63,108 nt of DNA from Pedobacter cryoconitis (GCA_019352875.1 JAAAFW010000015.1:1885935-1949042); one strand, 5' to 3'. Numbered from the stretch's first letter, positions 43,823 to 53,805 are shown. Made by a program: numbers and translations. The notes: generated by a model from the letters alone, not told the origin.

Positions 43823-43838
43823 CTTAATCAATTTGTCA

Positions 43839-44387
43839 ATGCAAAAGAGAACCCTGCTAGACGGTAAAAAATTCCAAATCACAATTAAGAGACTTTGTCA
43901 TCAATTAATTGAGAATCACAACGATTTTTCAAATACTGTTCTTATTGGAATTCAGCCACGTGGCAGTTATTTCGCAGACAGGGTTAAACAGGAGCTTTCT
44001 GCAATCCTTCCTGATAAAAACATCAGAAAGGGTAATCTGGACATCACATTCTTCCGCGATGACTTCAGAAGAAAGGACGGCATAGTCTCAGCCAGCAGCA
44101 ATACCATAGATTTCTTAATTGAAGGTTGCAACGTAATCCTGCTGGATGACGTACTCTGGACCGGACGCACAATCAGATCAGCTCTGGATGCTTTGCTTGC
44201 TTATGGCAGGCCGGCAAAAGTAGAACTCCTGGTTTTAATTGATAGAAGATTTTCAAGACAAATTCCCGTTGAACCGGATTATATAGGCCTGCAAGTTGAC
44301 AGCATCGATTCTCAGTTGGTGAGAGTGAGCTGGAAAGAAACGGAAGGCGAAGACAAAGTAATTTTATTATCAGAACGAAATCAATAA
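43839..44387 (+). CDS. pyrR: PyrR pyrimidine regulator / uracil phosphoribosyltransferase family
   Basis: A 182-residue phosphoribosyltransferase-fold protein. The PRPP-binding loop is ILLDDVLWTGRTIRSALDAL (about 97-116), and the N-terminal segment FSNTVLIGIQPRGSYFADRV matches PyrR. The frame reaches 31 codons further upstream, but the -7 element at 43815 lies inside that extension and the conserved region begins MQKRTLLDG. In Bacillus PyrR binds pyr mRNA and has weak UPRTase activity; which role dominates here is not shown. Three bases separate it from pyrB, so the pair is one operon. Confidence 0.9.
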   Translation: MQKRTLLDGKKFQITIKRLCHQLIENHNDFSNTVLIGIQPRGSYFADRVKQELSAILPDKNIRKGNLDITFFRDDFRRKDGIVSASSNTIDFLIEGCNVILLDDVLWTGRTIRSALDALLAYGRPAKVELLVLIDRRFSRQIPVEPDYIGLQVDSIDSQLVRVSWKETEGEDKVILLSERNQ

Positions 44388-44390
44388 GCA

Positions 44391-45323
44391 ATGGCAGCAG
44401 ATAAACTATCAACCAGACATCTTTTAGGTATTAAGGACATTAACCTGAATGATATTGAATTGATTTTCGAAACTGCAGATAATTTCAAGGACGTGATTAA
44501 CCGTCCGATCAAAAGGGTTCCTTCCCTGCGTGATATTACTATTGCAAATATTTTCTTCGAAAATTCTACCCGTACAAAACTTTCATTTGAACTGGCCGAA
44601 AAAAGGCTGTCTGCTGATGTAATTAATTTCGCAGCTTCATCTTCATCTGTCAGCAAAGGTGAAACCCTGATTGACACTGTCAATAATATCCTTTCCATGA
44701 AAGTGGATATGGTTGTAATGAGACATCCTTATGCAGGTGCAGGGGTATTTCTGAGCAAACATATCAACGCGCAGATTGTAAATGCCGGTGACGGTGCACA
44801 TGAACACCCGACTCAGGCATTGCTCGATGCTTATTCGATTCGCCAGAAATTGGGGGAAGTAAGAGGTAAGAAGGTAGTGATTGTAGGAGATATCCTGCAC
44901 TCCCGTGTGGCTATCTCCAATATTCTGTGTCTGCAGAAACTTGGAGCAGAAGTAATGGTCTGCGGTCCTGCTACCCTTATACCTAAACATATTGCCAGTC
45001 TGGGTGTGAAGGTTGAACATGACCTGATCACTGCATTAAACTGGTGTGATGTGGCTAATATGCTGCGCATCCAATTGGAACGTCAGGATATTAAGTATTT
45101 CCCTTCCCTAAGGGAATATGCTATGATGTACGGCCTCAATAAGAAGATTCTTGACAACCTGAATAAAGAGATCATCGTCATGCACCCGGGTCCGATAAAC
45201 AGGGGTGTGGAGATTACAAGTGATGTCGCAGACAGCAAGCAGTCCATCATCCTTGAACAGGTCGAAAACGGGGTTGCAGTACGAATGGCAGTATTATATC
45301 TGCTTGCCTCTCAAAGGGATTAA
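44391..45323 (+). CDS. pyrB: Aspartate carbamoyltransferase catalytic subunit
   Basis: A 310-residue enzyme forming N-carbamoyl-aspartate in pyrimidine synthesis. Carbamoyl-phosphate site FENSTRTKLSFELA near 51-64, HPYAGAG near 105, GDGAHEHPTQALLDAYS near 128 and the C-terminal HPGPINRGVEI near 263. No regulatory subunit (pyrI) gene follows. Downstream is a gene-free stretch of 302 bases. Confidence 0.96.
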   Translation: MAADKLSTRHLLGIKDINLNDIELIFETADNFKDVINRPIKRVPSLRDITIANIFFENSTRTKLSFELAEKRLSADVINFAASSSSVSKGETLIDTVNNILSMKVDMVVMRHPYAGAGVFLSKHINAQIVNAGDGAHEHPTQALLDAYSIRQKLGEVRGKKVVIVGDILHSRVAISNILCLQKLGAEVMVCGPATLIPKHIASLGVKVEHDLITALNWCDVANMLRIQLERQDIKYFPSLREYAMMYGLNKKILDNLNKEIIVMHPGPINRGVEITSDVADSKQSIILEQVENGVAVRMAVLYLLASQRD

Positions 45324-45364
45324 GTACAAGTTCTTTATCGGTATACCATTTTTTTCATCTTTAC

Positions 45365-45409
45365 GTTAAACAGTGTTATTAACACTTGTTAACTTCTTAT
45401 GTTAACAAG
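45365..45409. repeat. Cluster of GTTAAC-type palindromes upstream of envelope operon
   Basis: GTTAAA, a near-palindrome AGTGTTATTAACACT (45372-45386), and CTTGTTAAC (45385-45393) exactly inverted at 45401-45409. The rest of the 302-base gap 45324-45625 shows no other structure I can name. Confidence 0.55.
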
Positions 45410-45625
45410 CTGCATTACAATATTTATATTAGCACCAAACGTATTAGATCCAGATTAAACTGGGACGCTGTCAGAGATGAACAGACTCCTCCAGCATGAA
45501 CTGATCCGGACACAGAAATTTAGATTAAAACAGGCTTTAATTCAATTTATAAACGAGAACACACAAATAGCTAATGAAGAATGGACACTCATCATAGCTT
45601 CATAACCTATAAGAAACTATATCCA

Positions 45626-48600
45626 ATGAAAAAAAAATACCTTTATATTCCTCTCGTACTAGCAGGGAACCTTAGCGTAGGCTATGCACAGGTAAACTCG
45701 CTGGTTAATCTGAACAAGAACTACCAAACTGGCCTCGAACTGCTGGATAACGAAAAATATGTTGCTGCTGCCCAACAATTCAGGTTGGTAGAACAAGTGA
45801 GAATTAAGCCGGGAACACAGCAGGAAAGCAATGCTGAACTTTCCATGCTTAAAGAAAATGCAAAGTTCTATGCCGCTGTATGTGCTCTTGAGCTTGGTAA
45901 TGGAGATGCAGAGGGGCTTTTCCAGAAATTTATAAAGGAATACCCATTAAATCCTAATACCAAACTGGCTTACTTCCACGTCGGTAAAGCATATTTTGCT
46001 CAAAAAAATTATGCAAAAGCCCTGGAATGGTTCGAGAAAACAGACCCTTCTACCCTTTCTCAAAAACAAAGAACTGAATATCAGTTTAAGCAGGGTTACG
46101 CTTATTTTGAAGAGAAGAATATGGAGAAAGCGGAGCCATTGTTTGAAGAGGTCAAAAAGATTGACGGTCCTTTTCAGGAAAGCGCAACTTATTATTTTGC
46201 CTATATCAATTACCTGAATAAGGAATATAAAACGGCGCTTGCAAATTTCGAAAAGTTAAAGGGTTCTACTACTTATGAAGCGAGCTACCCATACTATATT
46301 ACTTCAATGTATTATCTGGACGAGCGTTATGATGATGTAATCAGCTATGCAATCCCAATTTTAAGTAGCTCAAAGCAACAGTTCGAAGCAGAAATGCTGA
46401 GCTTGATTGCAGCATCTTATTTCGCTAAATCTGACTTTAAGAAATCGGAACAGTATTTCCGTGAATTCTATGCGAAAAGCAAGAGTACTACAAAAAACAA
46501 TCTTTTCATTTATCAATACGGTTACTCACTTTTCCAGCTTGGCCAATACAAGGAATCTGTTCCTGTACTTGAGCAGCTGAACACCGATGATGTTTACCTG
46601 CAAAGTGGTATGCACACACTCGGCCGTTCATTTTTAAAGCTGAATAATAAGGAGAAAGCGAGAAGTGCCTTCTTCAGAGCTTCCAGATTAGAATTTGACC
46701 GCGTTACTCAGGAAGATGCCTGGATTAACTATGCGCGTTTGAGTTATGAACTTGATTTCAACCAGCAGGCACTGGAATCTACCCAAAGTTTCCTGAAGCA
46801 ATTCCCTACGTCAAGAAAACTGAATGATGCTAAAACTTTATTGGGCGAGATTCTTTTAACGAGTAAAAATTATCAGGCTGCAATTGATATCCTGGAACCG
46901 ATAACCAATAAGTCGCCTGAAGCTGAAGAAGCTTATCAAAAGGTTACGTACTTCAGAGGATTGGAATTTTATAATGAGCGGGCATTCCCTAATGCGCTAT
47001 CTATGTTCCTGCGTTCCAATAAATTCCCGAACGATCAGGAAATCCATGCACTTAGCACTTACTGGATGGCTGAATCGATGTATGAACTGCGTAAATTCGG
47101 TGAATCGGTAAAAACGTTCGAAAAGTTCCTGACTATGCCGGGTGCGAGCAAAACCAAGGTCTATAACTTCGCAAATTACGCCCTGGCTTATGCTGCTTTC
47201 GAAGATGAAAAATATTCAAAAGCTGCTAATTACTTTGAGCGTTTCCTGAGTGGTAACGACAAGGATAAAAACACGGTGGTTGATGCAACTGTACGTTTAG
47301 CGGATGCATATTTTGTTAATAAAAGCTATGGTAATGCATTAGGCTATTACGACCGTATTATTAACGATCGTTCGACCGGTGAGGATTATGCTCTATTCCA
47401 GCGTGGAATGATTCAGGGGCTTCAGGGACAGGATGATGCAAAGATTGCTACGATGCAAAATTTATTGAGTCAGTTCCCATCATCTAATTATGCAGATGAC
47501 GCCGGTTTTGAAACTGCTTATACCTATTTCAATAAGGGCGATCTGGACAAATCCAAAAATGATCTAACTTCATTACTAAGCAAATATCCTAACAGTAGTT
47601 ACGTGCCACGTGCATTAGTAACCATCGGACTTGTGCAGTATAACCAGGATCAGGATGATGCAGCATTAGGAACTTTCAAAAAAGTTATAACTGATTACCC
47701 GAGTTCTGCCGAAGCGAAACAGGCGCTGGAGTCTATTAAAAATATCTACGTTGACCGTAGCGACGCCAATGGATTTATCGATTACGCGAACACTACGCCA
47801 ATTGGTAATTACACTGTCGCGGAGCAGGATAATATTGTCTTCCAGGCAGCTAATAATCACTACCTGAAAGGTGACGCACAGGCTACGGTAGAAAGTGTAA
47901 ATGCTTACTTCGACAAATTCCCGAAATCTATTCATGCGAAAGAAGCGAGATTTATCCGCGCTGAGTCATTAGTGAAATTAGGTAAACCTGATCTGGCAGT
48001 TCCGGATTATGAATTTATCCTGAATGACTGGACAAGTGAATATACTGAGCGCTCACTGATCAGTATTTCGAAACTGTATCTGGCCCAGAATAAATATAAT
48101 GAGGCTATCGTTTATCTGAAAAGACTAGAAACTACTGCTGATTTCAAGGTTCATTATGCTTTTGCAATTAACAACCTGCTGAAGTCTTACAGTGCCTTGA
48201 ATATGCCGGATGATGTTTTAAAATATGTTCAGCTGACTAAAGAATCAGATAAAGCTTCTGAAGAAGATATTAACAGTGTTGACCTTTACGCCGGAAAAGC
48301 TTACCTGCTAAAGGCGGATACTGCTGCTGCACAGAAAGCATTCACAAATGTTGTTAGCAAAACAAAGACATTAGCCGCTGCTGAAGCGAAGTACAATGTT
48401 GCCGCGATCCAATATGCTAAACATGATTATAAAGGCTCACAGAAGACTTGTTTTGATCTGATCAACAACATGGCTTCGTATGAGTACTGGGTAGGAAAAT
48501 CTTTCATCTTGCTTGCTGATAATTACCTGGCACTAAAAGATAAATTACAAGCTAAGAGCACTTTACTAAGTATCATTGATAACTATGAGGGTAAAGATGA

Positions 48601-48643
48601 AATTGTGGCTACTGCCAAAGAAAAATTAGAGAAAATTAAATAA
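45626..48643 (+). CDS. Large exported tetratricopeptide-repeat protein, first gene of envelope operon
   Basis: A 1005-residue protein with a signal peptide (about 1-21, ending VGYAQ) and tandem TPRs throughout, with the YbgF/CpoB-like spacing in many units (for example KDNAKYYAAVCALELGNGDAEGLFQKF-like segments with A, L, G and F at TPR positions). The frame also starts 15 codons upstream, but the signal peptide begins at 45626. It starts a run of six genes (with beta-barrel, SPOR, ExbB, ExbD and TonB-like). Probably periplasmic, acting as a scaffold between the inner and outer membrane; exact role unknown. Confidence 0.88.
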   Translation: MKKKYLYIPLVLAGNLSVGYAQVNSLVNLNKNYQTGLELLDNEKYVAAAQQFRLVEQVRIKPGTQQESNAELSMLKENAKFYAAVCALELGNGDAEGLFQKFIKEYPLNPNTKLAYFHVGKAYFAQKNYAKALEWFEKTDPSTLSQKQRTEYQFKQGYAYFEEKNMEKAEPLFEEVKKIDGPFQESATYYFAYINYLNKEYKTALANFEKLKGSTTYEASYPYYITSMYYLDERYDDVISYAIPILSSSKQQFEAEMLSLIAASYFAKSDFKKSEQYFREFYAKSKSTTKNNLFIYQYGYSLFQLGQYKESVPVLEQLNTDDVYLQSGMHTLGRSFLKLNNKEKARSAFFRASRLEFDRVTQEDAWINYARLSYELDFNQQALESTQSFLKQFPTSRKLNDAKTLLGEILLTSKNYQAAIDILEPITNKSPEAEEAYQKVTYFRGLEFYNERAFPNALSMFLRSNKFPNDQEIHALSTYWMAESMYELRKFGESVKTFEKFLTMPGASKTKVYNFANYALAYAAFEDEKYSKAANYFERFLSGNDKDKNTVVDATVRLADAYFVNKSYGNALGYYDRIINDRSTGEDYALFQRGMIQGLQGQDDAKIATMQNLLSQFPSSNYADDAGFETAYTYFNKGDLDKSKNDLTSLLSKYPNSSYVPRALVTIGLVQYNQDQDDAALGTFKKVITDYPSSAEAKQALESIKNIYVDRSDANGFIDYANTTPIGNYTVAEQDNIVFQAANNHYLKGDAQATVESVNAYFDKFPKSIHAKEARFIRAESLVKLGKPDLAVPDYEFILNDWTSEYTERSLISISKLYLAQNKYNEAIVYLKRLETTADFKVHYAFAINNLLKSYSALNMPDDVLKYVQLTKESDKASEEDINSVDLYAGKAYLLKADTAAAQKAFTNVVSKTKTLAAAEAKYNVAAIQYAKHDYKGSQKTCFDLINNMASYEYWVGKSFILLADNYLALKDKLQAKSTLLSIIDNYEGKDEIVATAKEKLEKIK

Positions 48644-48654
48644 GAACGAGCATC

Positions 48655-50370
48655 ATGAGATTGAGCACACTCCTATATACAACTATTTTCTGCTTCACGG
48701 CAGGCACCTTGTCCTTAAAGGCACAGGACAAAAAAACGACTGAAAAAACCACTGAAAAGAAAACGGACGATAAGGCTGTAACTGAAGAAATTGAAGTTGT
48801 AAGACCTTACAAACCAATTCTTGCCGAAGCTGTAAAGCTGAGAAGAAGTCCGGATCTGAATGATGTAAAAACTTATAAAGCAAGATTTAACTATAGTCTG
48901 ACCGAGCGTAAGCTGGAGCTGAATTCTGATATTGATAAATTATATGCACAGGAAGTTGCTGCTGAGAAGGAATATGACCTTATCAATAACTATGTTAAAC
49001 TTGGTGCCGGATCTGCGGGTACACTTCTGGGAGAAGCCTATATCAACAATGGCCGCGATGAAGCTTTACAGGTTGGTGGTTTCTTTAGACACTTCAGCCA
49101 GGACGGAAAACTGAAAGACCAGAAATTCAATCAACAACAACTAAGTATATTCGGCCGTAACATTCAGGATAATTTCGTCTTGAGCGGACGCCTGAATTAT
49201 GAAAGAAAAGGCCTTTATTTTTACGGTTTTGATGAGACAAATCCTGAGCGTAATTTAAATCCGGGTAAACAAGCTTTTAATTTCATCGAAGCAGAAGGTG
49301 AAATTGTAAATAAACATACTGAAGATGAAGACGCTTTCAGTTATGCTGCTAAAGTAAACGGATATATCTGGTCTGATCAGTATGCTGCAAAGGAGAATTC
49401 AATTGTGATCAACGGTTACTTAAATAAGCGTATCAGCAGCTTTAATCTTGGCTTAGCTGCTTCAGCTGACTTCGGTAAAACTAAAGATGTCAATACAAGC
49501 TTTTCAAATAACCTGTTACGTTTAAATCCTTATATCAGATTAGAGACCAATGGTGTAAAAATTAATGCGGGTATTAATTTTGTTCAGGAATTCGGGATGA
49601 AATCAGAAAGTAGAATTTTTCCTGCTGTAACAGCCGATTTCACATTGATTCCAGAATATCTGCAAATCTTCGCTGAGGTAAAAGGCGATGTCAATAAAAC
49701 AACAATGAAGGAATTAACGGATGAAAATCCATTCCTGAACAGCAATATTAACATTCAGAACTCAGTTGAAAAATTAAGTTTCAGTGCCGGTATTAAAGGT
49801 ACAGGTGGTCCTGGATTTGGTTATAAAGCAAAAGTATACCGCAAAGAAATTACTGATATGCCTTTATTCGTAAATAACTTCAATGACTTTAACAAGTTTG
49901 ATGTAATTTATGATTTTGGTAATATGAAATTATTAGGTTTGGAAGGTGAAATCTCAGTGCAGATAAGCGATCAGTTAAAATGGACTGGTAAACTGAACCT
50001 CGAGGATTACAAACCTGCTTCTGAATCCTACAGCTGGTTTAAGCCGCAGTTGCGTATCAGCTCCAACTTAATGTACAAAATTACTAACAAAATTGATTTC
50101 AACGCATCTGCTGCCATTCAGGGTGCAAGTGACGCTAAGATCTATACTTCTCAGCCTGCAAGTCCTTATATTATTCCTGACAGAAATATCGAAGTGTTGG
50201 GCAATGTTAAAGGTTTCGTTGATCTTGGAATCGGTGCTGGTTATAAAATCAATAATCAGTTCTCAGTTTTCGCAAAAGCAAACAATATTCTGAATACAAA
50301 ATACAGCAAATATCTATACTACCAGGCAATTGGTGTAAACGTATTTGGTGGGCTTAGTTATTCTTTCTAG
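48655..50370 (+). CDS. Plug-less outer-membrane beta-barrel (TonB receptor-like)
   Basis: A 571-residue protein with a signal peptide (about 1-22), a charged linker (KTTEKTTEKKTDDKAV near 27-42), a short EEIEVVRPYKP segment resembling a TonB-box region, then mostly beta strands ending VFGGLSYSF, an outer-membrane insertion signal. The plug domain of real TonB-dependent receptors is missing, so it is probably a structural barrel or a coupling partner of the ExbBD complex. Begins 11 bases after the TPR gene. Confidence 0.85.
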   Translation: MRLSTLLYTTIFCFTAGTLSLKAQDKKTTEKTTEKKTDDKAVTEEIEVVRPYKPILAEAVKLRRSPDLNDVKTYKARFNYSLTERKLELNSDIDKLYAQEVAAEKEYDLINNYVKLGAGSAGTLLGEAYINNGRDEALQVGGFFRHFSQDGKLKDQKFNQQQLSIFGRNIQDNFVLSGRLNYERKGLYFYGFDETNPERNLNPGKQAFNFIEAEGEIVNKHTEDEDAFSYAAKVNGYIWSDQYAAKENSIVINGYLNKRISSFNLGLAASADFGKTKDVNTSFSNNLLRLNPYIRLETNGVKINAGINFVQEFGMKSESRIFPAVTADFTLIPEYLQIFAEVKGDVNKTTMKELTDENPFLNSNINIQNSVEKLSFSAGIKGTGGPGFGYKAKVYRKEITDMPLFVNNFNDFNKFDVIYDFGNMKLLGLEGEISVQISDQLKWTGKLNLEDYKPASESYSWFKPQLRISSNLMYKITNKIDFNASAAIQGASDAKIYTSQPASPYIIPDRNIEVLGNVKGFVDLGIGAGYKINNQFSVFAKANNILNTKYSKYLYYQAIGVNVFGGLSYSF

Positions 50371-50423
50371 GCAATTCAAACTATTAATTGGTTGATACAG
50401 AATTAAAATTTATTTTTACCAGA

Positions 50424-51860
50424 ATGGATATCTTGTCTTACCTTTCCGAACTTCTTCAAACCCGTAAATCTGTAGGCATTTCCGGGTTGGGAACAGTTTA
50501 TAAGAAAAAAGTGCCAGGAAGGTATGATGCTGACACTCATTCGTTTCTTCCTCCTGGTTTTGTTCTGGATTTTACTACTGATATTCAGGAGGAATCTGCT
50601 CTTCCTGAATATATATGTCAGGAAAAACATGTCACTGCTGATACTGCAGCCTACGTTATTGAAGAATTCAGCCGGGAAATTAACCAGCAACTGGACGAAG
50701 GCAAAGAAGTTGAATTTGGTAGTTTTGGTAAATTATTTATTGCAGATCAAAAAATATGCCTTTTACCTGCAGAATCCGCTATAGAAGGCAGTGATTATTA
50801 TGGTTTGCCGCCGGTCGAAGAATCACCTGAAGTCAATATTCCGGTAACAGGTCAATCTGAAGAAATCGAAAATGCGTCGAAGGATAATCCGGCAACTGAA
50901 ATCTTCCCTGAAACTCCGGCTGCCGATGAACCTGCCCCAATTTCAGCTACTGCTGAGGTAGACAATTCAGAACCACAGCAACCTGAAGTAGTGGATCCGG
51001 CATCATTGGTCGCCACACCGGTTCCACCAATGGAGAATCCCGTTGTGTTAGAGGAGACCAGCACTGCAGGCACTACTCTTCCATCGGATTCAGACTCAAC
51101 CGAAACGGAAAAAGAGCAGCAAATATTCCGGAAATCTATCAATGACCAATTTAAAACTGAAGAACAGCTCAGATCGGAAATTGAAGCGCTAAATTATTAC
51201 CGATCTAAATCTCCTGTCTCTAAACCTGTTATTAAAGAGAATGATGAGCTACTGTGGAAATTAAAGAAGAAAGAAGACATCGCTCCAAATCCAGTTGTTG
51301 AGCAAGAACCGGTTATTCCTTTCTATCAGTCAGAAGACGAGGAAGTAAAGGGGACACCTGCCTACCTTAAAATTATATATGCGCTTTTAATTCTTGGCAT
51401 TATCGCAGGAGCTGCTTATGTTATTCAACCATCATTATTTAATGTAATTACCGGAAATAAGCCTGGTATGCCACACCCTTCCGATCAGGTCGGACCGGTA
51501 TCATCCCCTGCAGTTCCGCTTACTGATTCCTCAGCGAAGGATAGTATAAATAAACCCAACCCAGCCATTAAAGTTGATTCTGCCGCCAAAATTACTAAGC
51601 CGGTCGCAATAGCAGACACAGCTACTCTCTATGAAATTATAGGTGCTTCTATGCATGATCAGAAAGAAGCTGATGCTTTTATTGCGTTAATGAAAAAAAG
51701 CGGCATTGACGCTAAGGTAGTTACGAACATGGCTGGAAGAAGACTAAAAATGAGTATTGGAACGTTTAAGGATGAAGAGACTGCAAAGCAGGAACTTGAG
51801 AAGTTATCACACAAACTAAAAATACCGGGCATTTACATTTATAAAAACAAACAAAAATAA
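50424..51860 (+). CDS. HU-CCDC81 and SPOR domain membrane protein
   Basis: A 478-residue protein. Residues 1-125 carry two IHF/HU-fold HU-CCDC81 domains (MDILSYLSELLQTRKSVGIS and VEFGSFGKLFI), then a Pro/Glu-rich linker, one transmembrane helix at about 313-338 and a C-terminal SPOR domain (about 405-478, ending GIYIYKN) that typically binds denuded peptidoglycan glycan strands. The TTG upstream at 50388 is less likely than the ATG at 50424. The order places HU domains in the cytosol and SPOR in the periplasm. Two bases before the ExbB gene. Confidence 0.9.
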   Translation: MDILSYLSELLQTRKSVGISGLGTVYKKKVPGRYDADTHSFLPPGFVLDFTTDIQEESALPEYICQEKHVTADTAAYVIEEFSREINQQLDEGKEVEFGSFGKLFIADQKICLLPAESAIEGSDYYGLPPVEESPEVNIPVTGQSEEIENASKDNPATEIFPETPAADEPAPISATAEVDNSEPQQPEVVDPASLVATPVPPMENPVVLEETSTAGTTLPSDSDSTETEKEQQIFRKSINDQFKTEEQLRSEIEALNYYRSKSPVSKPVIKENDELLWKLKKKEDIAPNPVVEQEPVIPFYQSEDEEVKGTPAYLKIIYALLILGIIAGAAYVIQPSLFNVITGNKPGMPHPSDQVGPVSSPAVPLTDSSAKDSINKPNPAIKVDSAAKITKPVAIADTATLYEIIGASMHDQKEADAFIALMKKSGIDAKVVTNMAGRRLKMSIGTFKDEETAKQELEKLSHKLKIPGIYIYKNKQK

Positions 51861-51862
51861 AT

Positions 51863-52573
51863 ATGATCACATTGTTACAGGTTACTACAGATACAGGAAA
51901 CCAATTAGCTGATACCGCGCACGTAGTTAACCAAGTTGTCACTGGAGCAGCGCAGGAGTTACACTTTTTTGACCTTTTAATCAAAGGTGGATGGGTAATG
52001 ATTCCTCTTGCAATACTTGCATTTACAGGTCTGGTTATATTTGTTGAACGCTATTTGACTATAAGAAAGGCTTCTAAACAAGAGACGAATCTTATGCTTC
52101 AAATCAAACAATACATCCATGAAGGAAGACTAGAAAATGCGATTGCACTTTGTAGAAATACCAACTCTCCTCTTGGTCGTATGCTGGAGAAAGGATTAAA
52201 ACGTATTGGACGTCCAATTAAAGATATTGAAGCCGCCATCGAAAACGTTGGAAAGCTGGAAGTATCAAAACTGGAGAAAAATATTAGTATTCTGGGTATC
52301 GTTGCTGGTATTGCACCGATGTTAGGGTTCGTAGGTACAATTATCGGGGTAATCACGATTTTCCATGACGTTTCCATTAAGGGAGCTATTGAGATCGGCA
52401 CTATTTCAGGTGGTCTATATACCAAAATGATTACTTCAGCAACCGGTTTGGTAGTCGGTATTATCGCATATGTTCTATATCATATTCTGAATGCAATGGT
52501 GGAGAGGATTATTCTGAGAATGGAAACTGACGCATTGGAATTTATTGATTTATTAGAAGAGCCAGGAAAATAA
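51863..52573 (+). CDS. exbB: MotA/TolQ/ExbB proton channel family protein
   Basis: A 236-residue inner-membrane protein. Three hydrophobic segments (about 42-65, 145-170 and 180-210) with the family segment ISILGIVAGIAPMLGFVGTI followed by GLYTKMITSATGLVVGI. With ExbD it uses the proton gradient to move a periplasmic partner. The stop overlaps the ExbD ATG by one base, and the SPOR gene precedes it at two bases. Confidence 0.95.
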   Translation: MITLLQVTTDTGNQLADTAHVVNQVVTGAAQELHFFDLLIKGGWVMIPLAILAFTGLVIFVERYLTIRKASKQETNLMLQIKQYIHEGRLENAIALCRNTNSPLGRMLEKGLKRIGRPIKDIEAAIENVGKLEVSKLEKNISILGIVAGIAPMLGFVGTIIGVITIFHDVSIKGAIEIGTISGGLYTKMITSATGLVVGIIAYVLYHILNAMVERIILRMETDALEFIDLLEEPGK

Positions 52574-52974
52574 TGAATCTACGTAAACGAAATAAGGGAA
52601 ACGTTGAAGTCCATACTTCAGCATTGAACGATATCATGTTCTTTCTGATGTTGTTCTTCCTGCTGGCATCCGCTGTGGTGAATCCACAGGTTGTTAAATT
52701 ATTGCTGCCAAGATCGGAATCCGGACAACAGTCGTCAGCTCAAAAAACTGTAACTGTTTCGATTGATGAAAATCTCAAATATTATGTGGAGAAACAAGCG
52801 GTAACTTTGGAAAGCATGAAAAGTGCAATCGAAACTTATCAGCAGGCATCTCCTGATCTGACTATCGTATTATATGTGGCCAGAGGAGTATCAATTGAAA
52901 ATACAATGGCTGTTTTCGATGTAGCAAATCAATTAAAACTGAAAGTTGTATTAGCAGTAGAACCTAAAAAATAA
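52573..52974 (+). CDS. exbD: ExbD/TolR biopolymer transport protein
   Basis: A 133-residue protein: short cytosolic N-terminus, one transmembrane helix (about 18-38, in which the family aspartate D18 in LNDIMFFLMLFF sits), and a periplasmic domain. The conserved Asp is the expected proton carrier. One-base overlaps with both neighbours (TAATG) show translational coupling. Confidence 0.94.
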   Translation: MNLRKRNKGNVEVHTSALNDIMFFLMLFFLLASAVVNPQVVKLLLPRSESGQQSSAQKTVTVSIDENLKYYVEKQAVTLESMKSAIETYQQASPDLTIVLYVARGVSIENTMAVFDVANQLKLKVVLAVEPKK

Positions 52975-53792
52975 TGACTCACTATAACGAGGAAAATAAC
53001 TATCCTAAAGCCATTGCCATTTCTACCGGTATTATGGCTGTATTGCTTATACTAAGTCTTTTTATTGCCATAGGTACGTTTAAGCCGGCAGAAGAAGCTG
53101 GTATGGGTGGAATGGTAGTTAATTATGGTACTTCTGTTGAGGGAATGGGCACTGACTATACGAGTATCGAAGAACCCTCAGCGGACCCTAATGCTAATAA
53201 TGAGCTCCCGGACAAAGTAGTTCCTGATCAGGAAGTTACTCCAGTTAAATCATCACAAAGCAGCGATAAAGAAGTGGTTACACAGAATACAGAAGAAGCA
53301 GTAAGTATACAGACTAAGAAAACTGCCAAGCCTTCTGCACCTGCAGCTACAACAGTAACGGAAAAACCTGCTCCTCCTGCAATAAATCAGAATGCTCTGT
53401 ATAAAGGTAAAGCGAATAAGGGAACAGGACAGGGTGATGGCACTGGCTCTACGCCAGGAAATCAGGGATCTGTAAATGGCGACCCGCTAGCCAATAATTA
53501 TGGAGAAGGTGGCTCTGGATTCGGAAGCACACCAATTGCACTACGTCGTTTTACAAATCTGGTGACTCCTCAGGATGATGGACAAAAAACAGGGAAAATT
53601 GCTGTTAGAATTACCATTAACAAACAAGGTGTGGTTGTAGACGCTGTCCCTGGTGTAAAAGGTACTACGTTACAGGATGTAGATCTGTGGAATAAATGTA
53701 AGACTGCAGTGATGGGTGCACGCCTAAATCAATCTGATTCAGCACCTGACCTTCAGGTAGGTGTAGTTGTTTTCAACTTTAAAGTGAAATAA
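52974..53792 (+). CDS. TonB/TolA-like energy transducer
   Basis: A 272-residue protein with one N-terminal transmembrane segment (about 13-36), a long Pro/Thr/Lys/Gly-rich periplasmic stretch (about 55-185) and a C-terminal domain about 190-272 (GKIAVRITINKQGVVVDAVPGV) that resembles a TonB/TolA C-terminal fold. It lacks the classical PxYP end. Presumably the moving partner of the ExbB/ExbD complex above and the contact to the beta-barrel encoded upstream. Overlaps ExbD by one base. Confidence 0.88.
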   Translation: MTHYNEENNYPKAIAISTGIMAVLLILSLFIAIGTFKPAEEAGMGGMVVNYGTSVEGMGTDYTSIEEPSADPNANNELPDKVVPDQEVTPVKSSQSSDKEVVTQNTEEAVSIQTKKTAKPSAPAATTVTEKPAPPAINQNALYKGKANKGTGQGDGTGSTPGNQGSVNGDPLANNYGEGGSGFGSTPIALRRFTNLVTPQDDGQKTGKIAVRITINKQGVVVDAVPGVKGTTLQDVDLWNKCKTAVMGARLNQSDSAPDLQVGVVVFNFKVK

Positions 53793-53805
53793 TCATAATT
53801 CCTGA

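Noticed and set aside
43746..43838. N-terminal extension of pyrR
   Set aside because: The extension is not family-like and contains the -7 promoter element.
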